This document shows positions 54,153-62,975 of a stretch of DNA of 64,000 nucleotides, piece after piece (position 1 is the first letter of the stretch; each line of letters begins with the position of its first letter). A program made the position numbers and the translations under genes. The notes below the pieces were generated by a model, which was not told the origin of the DNA, did no database searches, and saw only the letters and a program-made list of their open reading frames with translations. This stretch comes from an uncultured Lewinella sp. GTDB lineage: Bacteria > Bacteroidota > Bacteroidia > Chitinophagales > Saprospiraceae. Where the stretch lies: the NCBI GenBank assembly GCA_913057725.1, contig CAJXOS010000008.1, positions 1-64,000 of the forward strand, written 5' to 3'.

Positions 54153-56625
54153 CTAGTTGTGAATGGTGCCATGAATACTGACTTCAACATCTACCTGCTC
54201 GATCTGTAGCTGCAGTTCAGCGTAGAGTAAGCGAATAGTGAGCGGACGCTTGTCCACATCTTCGGGTATCCGCAAATCATATAGGCTGAACTGGGATGTC
54301 ATAGGATTGGGGCTAATTTCTTCTTCCCCGTCCAGGATTATGTTGGCAGCGATCAATACGGAAAGATCTTCTTGAGCTAATTGGTAGTGGACATACGTCT
54401 TGTCATCGATGTCGTCCGTGAAGGCGGATCGCTTAAAGTGAACAATGTGCCCAGCCACTTCTAGACTGATCTGTTCTTGTTTTTCGTAAGTTATTGTCTG
54501 CTCGGCCACGGTTAGGTCGTCGTCTGCAGCGGTGTAGTAGGCGATCGTTGCTTTACCTTGCACCTGATGTGCTCCTGGGCCCGGTGCTAGATGCGAGTAC
54601 ACATTAAAGTTGACCTGGCTCATAGGCTCGCCATAGCGGTACGTCCGGATATCAGGGCGGAGCGTCAGGAAGGGGCGGTCCATATTTCGAGGCTCCTTCA
54701 TGCGTTTGTTTAGCTCGTACTGCATAGCCTCTGCCTCCGCTTGTGCGAGGAGTAGATTTTTGCCGGTGTTGTCCTGCAGTTGAGTCAATTGACTCTGCTG
54801 CATATCCATTTTTACGTAGTTGTGCCCCAATGGCACCGCTAGAGCGTATTTCGCTTGGAGGTTGTGGGTGTTTCTAGGTCCGTCGCCACCAATTTTGAAT
54901 TCATAGGCCGATAGCGAAGTCATCTCCTGAATACTCTCCTCTATTTTAGCTGCTGTAGCAGTTTGGCTCGTGCTAAGCTGTAGGGTGTCCTGCCAGGGGT
55001 GGGTGGCCCAGTTGCCATCGGGGGTTTGATAATGGAGGAGACCTTCCAAATAGATTTGGCTGGCTTTAGCTGCTGGCTTTTCCCATAATCCTATTTCCAG
55101 ATGATAGTGGTCACTTGGCTTGGCGTCGGCATGTAACCCCCAACTAAAGCCTTTCTTCCACTGGTCTTCAATGGGGCGTTCCCACCAGTAACGGTCTTCT
55201 CCGAGCGCCGCTAGACTTTCATTGTAGGCATCAATGCTATCTGCTTGATGAAGGAGTAAGTCTTTTCCCGTGTTGTCATAGGCGCGTTCTAGCGTAAAAC
55301 TATCCTGCCCACTGTGATGCGGTGTGTAGATATCATACACAGCACTGATTCGGTGTTGCCCATCGTGTTTAACGCTAAAACGGTAGCGCTGACTATACAT
55401 CTCACCAATGCTGAATCCTGGGTCCAACGTTTCGCCTGGCATTGACAGCGTGAAGGGGACTTTCACCTGTATCTGCTTCTGGCGGACCAGGTGGACGAAA
55501 TATGTTTGGCCGGGGAGTGGCCTGAACTCCAATTCTAGTGGTTGCTGGGCAGGTGTGAAATGGGCTACTGTATCTCCATTTTCTTTTAGAAATGTGGCAC
55601 TCACCCAACGGCTGTTCGGATAGTAGGCTAGGCCCGTTCGGAAGCCTTCACCTTGAGCTGCATCTGAGATGTAGAGCGTACCTTTTTCGTCGAGTTCAAA
55701 AACGTAGTTGTTTTCAGCTTCGAAATAGGTGAAAGGCTCCGCAAGTACTTCGGTGCTGCCATTGGTGACCATTAACTGAACGTAGCCAGCAGCTTCCACT
55801 GCGTCGGTCGGGATATGCGTATCAGCAGCCAGCATATACTGTACATTCCAATGGTTGGGATCAATGGTAGACATTGCGCGATGATTGCCCAGTTCTTCCT
55901 TCCAGATAGTGGCCCGGTTATAGCCTACCAGTTGATTACTGGCGTGGCCATTGGTGATGAGCTTCGCCTTCCAGGGGGCTACCGTTACTGCTGGGTAATA
56001 CTGGTAATCACTACTCCGTAGATGATAGAGCTGGGGCTTTAGTACCTCGAGAAGTTCTAAGGAGTCTGGAAGCTGACCCGCAAGATCAAGGATCCAATTG
56101 CCGTCTTGCCGAATCATCAGTTGACCATTCACTTGAGCCAGCAGTTCATTGTCAATAGCCTGCGTGGGGGGGAGCTGGTTGTTAAGTAGTTTCTCCAGGT
56201 AGGGAGAGGCTGGTGAAACTGGGTTTATGTCGTGCGCAGCAAGGCAGTTGTCGAAGTAAAACTCCTCCGGAAGATCAATATCCGAGGCGAATTGGTAGGC
56301 GCCAAACCGGTCTTCTGAAAAATTGTGAGCAATGCCCTCGAAGTACGTTTGAAGAACTTCATAGTCGCATTGACAGAGGATTTGATTTCCTCGCTCAAAC
56401 TGCTCGTAGTAGGTGAGCAAAAACCATTCTCCCTGTTTTTGGTAGGTCTCAAAAAAGAAACGGATCGGTGCGGAAGGCCGCTAGCCCGGTCGTGTCAAGC
56501 TTGGTGCTAGTTGGCTTTTGTTGGGCTACATTTTGGATAAACTGTTCCCAGGAAGTGGTTTGTTGTGCGGGAAGTAGGTGTACGAAAAATGAAATACTAA
56601 GAAATAGGACAAGGCATCTGTTCAT
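54153..56625 (-). pseudogene. Large secreted protein of unknown function, interrupted by a one-base frameshift
   Basis: The track ORF (755 residues) begins at a TTG in mid-protein and has no signal peptide. The missing start lies in another frame: ATG at 56625 gives MNRCLVLFLSISFFVHLLPAQ, then runs 58 codons to a TGA at 56449-56451. The frames join at CCGTTTCTTTTTTGAG; deleting one T of the T6 tract restores ...DPFLFETYQKQGEWFLLTYYE... In the downstream frame a TAG occurs just upstream (GGCTAGCGG), so no alternative start can rescue it. The restored protein would have about 825 residues, beta-rich, probably periplasmic, with no recognised family. It is convergent with carB. Confidence 0.82.
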
Positions 56626-56888
56626 TGAGGTTGTGGGTTTTGGTGTTATATCAGCGGAAACAAAAAAATCTTACCCTTACTAGAGTTTATGTAGGTGAAT
56701 TTTGTCTAGAGAATCAAATTAGATTTTTTTGACAATCAAGACAAAGGTTCTTTTTCTTAGCCCTAGCTAAGGAAAATGGTTCTTAAACGAAGAGTGGCAG
56801 AAAAAGATATTTTAGGCTCAGACGAAATCTGCGTACATAAACTCTACCAACTCTTTTTTATGCCATTTTAATGTGTAGACGTTACCGC

Positions 56889-57470
56889 TTATTTGATTTC
56901 TTCCGCTTCGCGCCGTTTCCGGTAGGCTACCGCTCCTCTATACACCAGGCCAGCAAATAGGCCTACGCCTAATAGCAAATACAGATAGTTCAAACGCCCC
57001 GATTTTCCGTAGACGGCGATGAAGGAAATACTCACGAGGAAGAGGGTAGGAATCTCATTGAAGAGACGATACTGCCAGGCACTGAGTGGTTGTTCGCCCT
57101 GTTCCATGCGGCGCAAGAGTCGGCGGCAGTAGAGATGATAGCCTACTAATAGCACTAGTAATAACAGCTTGAGGTGGAGCCATCCGGGAGTACCACCACT
57201 GAAATAAGCAAAGGAGGTGACGCCTGCTAAGTCAAGCCCAATCATCATCAAGCCTGCAAACCAGGTGATAAAGGCAGCTGGATTACAAATGATTTTGTAG
57301 ACACGCTGTGCCATGGTGAGAAATTGCTCTCCCAGGATGCTACGGGCAGGCTCTTCGCGCTCGCTGGCTTCCATGATGTAGACAAACACCCGCACCAGGT
57401 AGAATAGACCTGCAAACCAGGAAACGAAACCGACTACGTGCAAAGACTTGAAAAAGAAGTTAGCATCCAT
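56889..57470 (-). CDS. hemJ: Protoporphyrinogen IX oxidase HemJ (UPF0093)
   Basis: The 193-residue membrane protein has four to five helices with the HemJ hallmarks: FFFKSLHVVGFVSWFAGLFYLVRVFVY (His in helix 1), ICNPAAFITWFAGLMMI, and GWLHLKLLLLVLLVGYHLYCRRL. HemJ oxidises protoporphyrinogen to protoporphyrin in heme synthesis and binds heme. At 193 residues it is slightly longer than the typical 140-180, due to a C-terminal cytoplasmic helix with RKRREAEEIK. It stands alone between a large minus-strand gene and exbD. Confidence 0.93.
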   Translation of the reverse strand: MDANFFFKSLHVVGFVSWFAGLFYLVRVFVYIMEASEREEPARSILGEQFLTMAQRVYKIICNPAAFITWFAGLMMIGLDLAGVTSFAYFSGGTPGWLHLKLLLLVLLVGYHLYCRRLLRRMEQGEQPLSAWQYRLFNEIPTLFLVSISFIAVYGKSGRLNYLYLLLGVGLFAGLVYRGAVAYRKRREAEEIK

Positions 57471-57585
57471 CTGCGCTCAATTTGCTGCTAAGGTAAACAC
57501 CATTTTTACGCTCTTCGTCATCTTAATAACAAGTTCATAGGCTACCAGCTAAGAATTGAGAATTTCATGACAAAACTTAGCTGAT

Positions 57586-58137
57586 ATGAAACGTACCATT
57601 GCCCGCCGCAAAGCACCGGAAGTGAACGCCGGAAGCATGGCGGATATCGCGTTCTTACTCCTGATCTTCTTTCTGGTGACCACTACTATTCTTTCGGATA
57701 GTGGCTTACTCATTAAGCTGCCACCCTTTGATCATGATCCGCCGCAAACAGAGATCAACACCCGAAACCTTTTTCGGGTAGCTATCAACGGACAAAATCA
57801 AATTTCTGTTCGTGGTGAAATAATCTCCTTGGCAGACCTACAAAGTGAGGTAAAAACCTTCATTATGAATCCGGCTGGCTTGCCCGATTTGGCCAAAGCA
57901 CCCAATAAGGCGGTAGTATCCCTGATCAATGACCGTTCAACGAATTATGATACCTACCTGCAAGTCTACAATGAGCTAAAGGGCGCTTATAACGAGCTAT
58001 GGGAGGCAGCTGCGCAAGACCGATTTGGCCAGGCCTATAACACCTTACCCATGGCCCATCAGCAAAGCATTCGCGATGAGATTCCATTGGTTATCTCTGA
58101 GGCGGAGCCAACGGACCTGTTTGGAGATCAAGAATAA
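57586..58137 (+). CDS. ExbD/TolR family protein, orphan
   Basis: The 183-residue product has the ExbD layout: short basic N-terminus (MKRTIARRKAPEVNAGSMADIAFLLLIFFLVTTTI) with the membrane Asp in MADIAF, then a periplasmic domain (about residues 45-180). ExbD works with ExbB to pass proton-motive force to TonB. In Bacteroidota exbB and two exbD genes normally sit together; here no exbB or tonB is adjacent, so it must partner with proteins elsewhere. No signal of decay is seen. Confidence 0.93.
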   Translation: MKRTIARRKAPEVNAGSMADIAFLLLIFFLVTTTILSDSGLLIKLPPFDHDPPQTEINTRNLFRVAINGQNQISVRGEIISLADLQSEVKTFIMNPAGLPDLAKAPNKAVVSLINDRSTNYDTYLQVYNELKGAYNELWEAAAQDRFGQAYNTLPMAHQQSIRDEIPLVISEAEPTDLFGDQE

Positions 58138-58145
58138 GATCAGCG

Positions 58146-58595
58146 TTAATGAAGTGCCTGTAATTGCTCTTTCCGGCCATTAATCTGAATACTCTCATCG
58201 ACAGCTTTACCCAAGAGGAGCTGACTGATCGGCGCCTCTGGCGAGATACAGAAGTAGGTCTTTCCTTCCAGTACAACCTTGCCCAAGCTTACACTCAGGT
58301 AGTAAGTGCGGGCATTGGTTTGTACCATACTGCCTAACTCCACACGATCTGAAGATAGAGTAAGGTCAAGCTGGGTGAGCTGTAGGCGCATCTGTCGGGT
58401 GTTATCCAGGCGGGCCAGGAGTTTATCTTCTTCTTGTTGCATCATCGCGCGCCCGGTTTCGTACTTGTCTCCGGCGCTGCTCTTGGTTTCGTTGTTGCGC
58501 GATTCCTGTACGGTGGCAATAGCCGTTTGGAGTTCTTCTAGACGGACGTCTATCAGTTGCAGACAATGAGCGTGGAGTTGTGCTTTCGTTGTCAT
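58146..58595 (-). CDS. GreA/GreB-like protein
   Basis: This 149-residue protein has an N-terminal coiled coil (LIDVRLEELQTAIATVQESRNNETKSSAGDKYETGRAMMQQEEDKL) and a C-terminal FKBP-like domain with PEAPISQLLLGKAVDES, close to the PxSPIGxALLGKxxGD motif of GreA/GreB. It is often misnamed as an acyl-carrier-protein synthase in Bacteroidota genomes. The coiled coil keeps some acidic residues but not the usual tip DENAEYxxAKE, so cleavage stimulation of RNA polymerase is doubtful. Its start directly abuts the stop of the next upstream gene. Confidence 0.78.
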   Translation of the reverse strand: MTTKAQLHAHCLQLIDVRLEELQTAIATVQESRNNETKSSAGDKYETGRAMMQQEEDKLLARLDNTRQMRLQLTQLDLTLSSDRVELGSMVQTNARTYYLSVSLGKVVLEGKTYFCISPEAPISQLLLGKAVDESIQINGRKEQLQALH

Positions 58596-59351
58596 CTATT
58601 TCGGTGGATGATTAGGAGGGTAAGCAGTCCAGGCGCGGAGCTCTCGGTCTGTCCATTCCTTGTAGCCATACGTGAGATCTCCGCGAAAGGCACAGCGCAC
58701 TATATTGTAATGTGTAAATAGCGCATGAAGCAGAGCATGATCACCTTTATGACTTACCCAGCCAGTTCGAAAGCCGGGATAAGTTTGGCGCCCTATCTGG
58801 AACGGCATGAAGATGCGATCCGGAAAATCTTTCTGGAATTGCTTATGAACTGCCTCAAATAATGCCTTGTACTCATCAATAGGCGATGCTGTGATAATCG
58901 GGTCGAAAACTATGGAGTTATACTCACCATTGTTGTAGTGTACCCTATTAACGCCAAAAATGGTATAGAATGGTCCCAAGAGACTATGGTATGTATGCAG
59001 TTTTTGGGTAATGGTGAATCCGTCGTATGTATCGTCTTTTAACGTAAAGATGGCACCCACGCCAGGCTGTAGTTTGATGTCACGTTGGATTTCAGAATCA
59101 GGGAAATACGCTCTGAGTTGTTCAACATAGGCTTTCCAGGCGTTTAGTTGTTCACTGCCAGTACCAATAGTTCGCATGAGATCCTGATACGCAGAGGTAG
59201 TAGTTGGATCTTTATCTGGGTCAACAACGAATTGGTAATACTTATTCATGGTCTCCTTGAGGAGGGTGCCGGCAGTCTTATCCCATTCTGCAAATGGAGG
59301 ATTCGGCCAATCCTTATAGGTAGTATAGATGTTTAGGTCTTCAGACTTCAT
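58596..59351 (-). CDS. Hypothetical cytoplasmic protein
   Basis: This 251-residue protein has no signal peptide or membrane segment. It is rich in aromatic residues (YYQFVVDPDKD, FYTIFGVNRVHYNNGEYNSIVFDP). I recognise no family or catalytic motif. Its stop codon (TAG) touches the ATG of the GreA-like gene, so the two are co-translated. The upstream DUF2911 gene ends 28 nt before it, suggesting a three-gene minus-strand unit. Confidence 0.65.
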   Translation of the reverse strand: MKSEDLNIYTTYKDWPNPPFAEWDKTAGTLLKETMNKYYQFVVDPDKDPTTTSAYQDLMRTIGTGSEQLNAWKAYVEQLRAYFPDSEIQRDIKLQPGVGAIFTLKDDTYDGFTITQKLHTYHSLLGPFYTIFGVNRVHYNNGEYNSIVFDPIITASPIDEYKALFEAVHKQFQKDFPDRIFMPFQIGRQTYPGFRTGWVSHKGDHALLHALFTHYNIVRCAFRGDLTYGYKEWTDRELRAWTAYPPNHPPK

Positions 59352-59378
59352 TCTATTATTCTGATTTTCACTCTAATT

Positions 59379-60881
59379 CTACTTCCGTACCTCATCCGAC
59401 CCCAAGTATCTCCGGTCACCATGCGTGTACCAATGTCTTTTGGCGGGAAATTTGATGCCATTGATTTCCTCTTCCTCTTCCAGAAGGATGTATTCTCCAT
59501 CGTTATCAGCTTCATCATGGTAGAAACGGTAGCCACTCATCGCATAGGTGTCGGGGTGGAAATAGAAGTACCAGATGTCGGCACCGACCTCTTCGCTATA
59601 GGTGACCTTTACTTCCAAAAGTTCCTGGCCAAAGAAATCCACGCGGTGGGCTTTGTCGGCAATGATAGTACCCGAATCCTTAAGCTTCATGGGTAGACCC
59701 CAGAGGTAGCTGTAGTAGTTTTTGTAAAGTTCATTGCCTTCGCAGCTCAGGCGGTATTGTCGGATTTGGGCTTCAGAAAAGCCACTTTCCTGGCCATTCA
59801 GTTTCGTCACGCACTGTTCTGGGGCAAGTTTACGGTAGACATGATCCCGACCACGCTGCTGATCCAAGACAAATGTTTCTTGATCGATGTTGATCAACAA
59901 GTCGGACAAGCGGTAGCCACCACCCGGGCGGGATTCATAAAGCTTCAAGTTGATGTCTTCGGTTTCCCAAGCGCTATTCGGGTCATGGTATTGAATACTG
60001 CGAGCCACAAGCTCAGCTCCGGTCATTCCGCTTACTTCTTCTTTGGCCCATTCGCGTAGCGTCTTTGTATTCATACGCACGTAGTGTGGGTTAGGCCGTT
60101 CTTCAGCCAGTTCCAGTGAACGTCGCATGATGCGCTCGGCTTCTTCCAGGTTGCCCAGTTTACGTTCAATGAAAGCCTGGTAGCGCATAATGCCAAACTG
60201 CTCACCACCCAGCTCGAGGCGTTTGTCCATCCACTCCTTGGCTTGTTGCAGGTCTAGATTGTTGTCCAGATAATAACGAGCTGCTCGATAATATTCACCG
60301 CCATTAGTATTGGAGGCAGTAAGCGTTTTGCCAATGCTGTTATTCACCTGCTCGTGTGTCTTCAACTCGATAGGAAGACGGAGGCGCACGTTCTCCCATT
60401 CTAGGCAAAGGCTCGCACTGGTATGCGTGATATTCATCCAGCGGAATTCCATGGTCTCAATGCGTTCCGGGAGCTCTTGAACTCGCCACTCTGCCCGAAC
60501 AACGTCCTTGCTTTCATCATAACCTCGCGCACCCCAAAGCGTGGTGTCTGCGTTGAGGATGAATGTCCAGTTGCCTTCTTCTTTAGGAATGGTATAAATA
60601 GAATAAGTGCCGGGCTCAATATCCTGGTCTGCAATGCGAATCGGACGATCTAAAAGTATACGAGTAGCCTCATTGGCACCGGTGCGCCAAACCTGATCGT
60701 AGGGTAGAAGATCGCCAAAAATGACTCTTCCTTTCACGCCGGGGCGATGATAGGTAATGTCGAAATTGGTAAGCCCTATCTGTGTGCTCAATTGAGCCGG
60801 AGCACTGGATGGTGGGATGGTCAGTTGGCAGAATAAGGTACACGGTACGATTGCGATGAGAAGTAGGATGAAATGACGCAT
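59379..60881 (-). CDS. Secreted DUF2911 protein with TPR-like middle and DUF6503-like C-terminus
   Basis: The 500-residue protein has a signal peptide (FILLLIAIVPCTLFCQ). Residues about 20-175 form a DUF2911 domain (ITYHRPGVKGRVIFGDLLPYDQVWRTGANEATRI). Next is a helical, TPR-like stretch (about 195-275, QAFIERKLGNLEEAERIMRRSLEL). The C-terminal about 210 residues (VARSIQYHDPNSAWE, VDFFGQELLEVKVTYSEEVGADIWYFYFHPDTY) resemble DUF6503. All have unknown function. The combination in one chain is notable, as the two DUFs are more often separate. Confidence 0.85.
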   Translation of the reverse strand: MRHFILLLIAIVPCTLFCQLTIPPSSAPAQLSTQIGLTNFDITYHRPGVKGRVIFGDLLPYDQVWRTGANEATRILLDRPIRIADQDIEPGTYSIYTIPKEEGNWTFILNADTTLWGARGYDESKDVVRAEWRVQELPERIETMEFRWMNITHTSASLCLEWENVRLRLPIELKTHEQVNNSIGKTLTASNTNGGEYYRAARYYLDNNLDLQQAKEWMDKRLELGGEQFGIMRYQAFIERKLGNLEEAERIMRRSLELAEERPNPHYVRMNTKTLREWAKEEVSGMTGAELVARSIQYHDPNSAWETEDINLKLYESRPGGGYRLSDLLINIDQETFVLDQQRGRDHVYRKLAPEQCVTKLNGQESGFSEAQIRQYRLSCEGNELYKNYYSYLWGLPMKLKDSGTIIADKAHRVDFFGQELLEVKVTYSEEVGADIWYFYFHPDTYAMSGYRFYHDEADNDGEYILLEEEEEINGIKFPAKRHWYTHGDRRYLGSDEVRK

Positions 60882-61067
60882 GGTACTTGTTTAGTTGATC
60901 GAAGTGAAGATAAACATTCTTCGGTCCATGCGAAGTCTGCCAATAAGACTAAGATTTAGGTGACTGACTACTAGCTAGCTTGTGATACGTGTCACAATTT
61001 TGTGCGGACTTTTTGAGGACATTTGCGTGTCCTTCGTATTATGCTCGCCCACACAAAATGCCACCGT

Positions 61068-62249
61068 ATGAAAGCGATTGCCAACTTTGTCTTATTCGGG
61101 TTTCTTCTTTTAAAGCTCTCTGCTTGTTCATGGCAACCTCCTTTATCAGGGACGATCCAATTAGATGATTCGGATTGGAACCAGGTAGTGTATCTGGTGG
61201 CTCCTGCGAACTGGAAGGCTGCGGCGAGCAGTTATGTAGGCACTGTCTTAGACTCTGCTCAGATAGACGAAAATGGGCAATTTGCTTTTGAACAAATGCC
61301 GGCGGCTCAGGAGCCGGTACTATGGCAGCTGGCGGTACAACGTCAGGGCGAGCGCTTCCTGAATCGTTTGGATAATGAGGTGCCTGCCCTATCCAATTAC
61401 ATGCCTCTGGTTTGGCAAGATGGCTATCAGGAAGCTATCACGGCTAGTATTAGTCGCTTCCAAGAGAGTTTTCAGTTCATCGATCCGAATCCACAAAATG
61501 CTTTGCTGGTAGAACTACGCGATCTGCGTTTAGCCGCTCATACTCTACATTTGGGAGCAGAGGAAGATCAGTCAGAACATGCTCTACTGGAAGAAGAGGA
61601 AGCCATGCTGGCGTACCAGAAATCGTTGATGCAGTTTGCAGCAACGAGTGAGCACTTGCTACCCTCACTGGTGGCTGTTCGCTGGGCTAGTATTGAAGGT
61701 TACTATGAGCGTTTTCCAGAGCTTATCGTAAGGCAGGCTGAACGTTGGCAGGTGGAAGTTCCTGATCACCCTTGGGTACAACAGTTGGCCAATGCCGCCG
61801 ACCGCAAGAAGATGCCAGTGCTGCTTGGAGATCAGATTCCTGATTACCCCATGCCGCTTTTAGGTGGGGATACCGTGCGTCTCAATACCCTGTTGGGGGA
61901 GCGTTTGACGCTGCTCGACCTATGGGCTTCCTGGTGTGGTCCTTGTCGCGTGCAGAACAAGGAATACTTGGTGCCACTATGGGAGGAATATGCTGAGGCT
62001 GGGTTTCAAATCCTGGGTTACGGCTTAGAAGCGAGTGAACGTGCGTGGTTGCGTGCCATTGAGGCCGACGGTGTGCAAAAATGGCCCCACGCTTCTGATT
62101 TAATGGGAGATGACTCTCCCTTGTTTGATCAATTGCGCATCAGCACTATTCCGGCAAATTTTCTGCTCGATGCTGAAGGCAAAGTGGTAGCGAAGAATCT
62201 GCACGGCGAAGCTTTAGTTGACTTCATACGCGATTATTTACGGGAGTAG
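61068..62249 (+). CDS. TlpA-like thioredoxin lipoprotein
   Basis: The track start (TTG at 61023) is too early; the ATG at 61068 begins MKAIANFVLFGFLLLKLSACSWQ, a lipobox signal. The mature protein has an unrecognised N-terminal about 230 residues, probably a DUF4369-like region (GTIQLDDSDWNQVVYLV), and a C-terminal thioredoxin domain with LWASWCGPCR (near residue 287), cis-Pro region ISTIPANFLLD. Such proteins reduce periplasmic disulfides or serve cytochrome c maturation. The lipid anchor puts it at the envelope. No partner is adjacent. Confidence 0.9.
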   Translation: MKAIANFVLFGFLLLKLSACSWQPPLSGTIQLDDSDWNQVVYLVAPANWKAAASSYVGTVLDSAQIDENGQFAFEQMPAAQEPVLWQLAVQRQGERFLNRLDNEVPALSNYMPLVWQDGYQEAITASISRFQESFQFIDPNPQNALLVELRDLRLAAHTLHLGAEEDQSEHALLEEEEAMLAYQKSLMQFAATSEHLLPSLVAVRWASIEGYYERFPELIVRQAERWQVEVPDHPWVQQLANAADRKKMPVLLGDQIPDYPMPLLGGDTVRLNTLLGERLTLLDLWASWCGPCRVQNKEYLVPLWEEYAEAGFQILGYGLEASERAWLRAIEADGVQKWPHASDLMGDDSPLFDQLRISTIPANFLLDAEGKVVAKNLHGEALVDFIRDYLRE

Positions 62250-62344
62250 CGCATTGTTCTACTCCAGGTAGTTTTCGGCAGCGACTTTTTGTGTATTTTC
62301 TCAGCACAATTCTTTCAAGCCATTATTGGTGCTCATAGAAAATC

Positions 62345-62896
62345 ATGAAAGGGCAGAAGAAACAGGAGTGGATTAATGCAGGATGTCAGCTAGTTGCTCA
62401 AGAGGGCTTTCCTGCTGTGCAAGTTGAGGTATTGGCTCGCCAATTGGGGAAGAATAAATCCTCCTTCTACTATTACTTCGGCGACCTAGAGATCTTCGAA
62501 GAGGCACTATTGGAATTCCACCTTAGCCGTACGGAGTCTCTAGTTGTTTTGCTGAAACAGTCCAATACAATTAAGCCGGGCATGCTCGATGCCTTTGTGG
62601 ATTTTAAGACTGATCTTTTCTTTCATAAACAGCTACGAATTCATCGACGCAGGCCAGCTTTTAAGGCTTGTTTCGAAAAGGTATTCGAACAGTTTGCAGC
62701 GGCAGTGCTCGATCCTTGGGCCTTTTTCCTCGGGCTTCAAAACCAGAAGCTCTTGGCACGGGCTTTTCTACAACTTGTCGCCGAAAATTTCTTGCTTCGG
62801 ATTACCTGGGAGGAATACTCCTATGCCTGGATGGAAGAATACCTCGACGAAGTGGCCGTGTTGCTAAAGCAGATGCATAGCGGCGGAGAAAATTAA
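62345..62896 (+). CDS. TetR family transcriptional regulator beside a desaturase gene
   Basis: The 183-residue protein has an N-terminal helix-turn-helix (INAGCQLVAQEGFPAVQVEVLARQLGKNKSSFYYYFGDLEIF) of the TetR type; the ligand domain is helical and unrecognised. The next gene, 79 nt downstream on the same strand, is a fatty-acid desaturase, and a perfect 8-bp inverted repeat lies between. In Pseudomonas the TetR regulator DesT controls a desaturase/reductase pair by sensing acyl-CoA, so a comparable role is plausible here. This remains inference. Confidence 0.9.
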   Translation: MKGQKKQEWINAGCQLVAQEGFPAVQVEVLARQLGKNKSSFYYYFGDLEIFEEALLEFHLSRTESLVVLLKQSNTIKPGMLDAFVDFKTDLFFHKQLRIHRRRPAFKACFEKVFEQFAAAVLDPWAFFLGLQNQKLLARAFLQLVAENFLLRITWEEYSYAWMEEYLDEVAVLLKQMHSGGEN

Positions 62897-62900
62897 GGGC

Positions 62901-62920
62901 TTTAGACGCCGCCGTCTAAA
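62901..62920. promoter_or_regulatory. Inverted repeat, candidate operator
   Basis: TTTAGACGCCGCCGTCTAAA has perfect 8-bp arms (TTTAGACG/CGTCTAAA) around a 4-nt centre. It lies between the TetR stop and the desaturase start and has no T-run on either strand, so an operator is more likely than a terminator. Confidence 0.5.
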
Positions 62921-62975
62921 AGCATTTCATGCAGAGAACTAGTTTTATGGCATCATTAGCGAAAAATGATCGGTC

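Noticed and set aside
62901-62935. Inverted repeat as a terminator of the TetR gene
   Set aside because: No T-run follows on either strand; an operator role is more likely.
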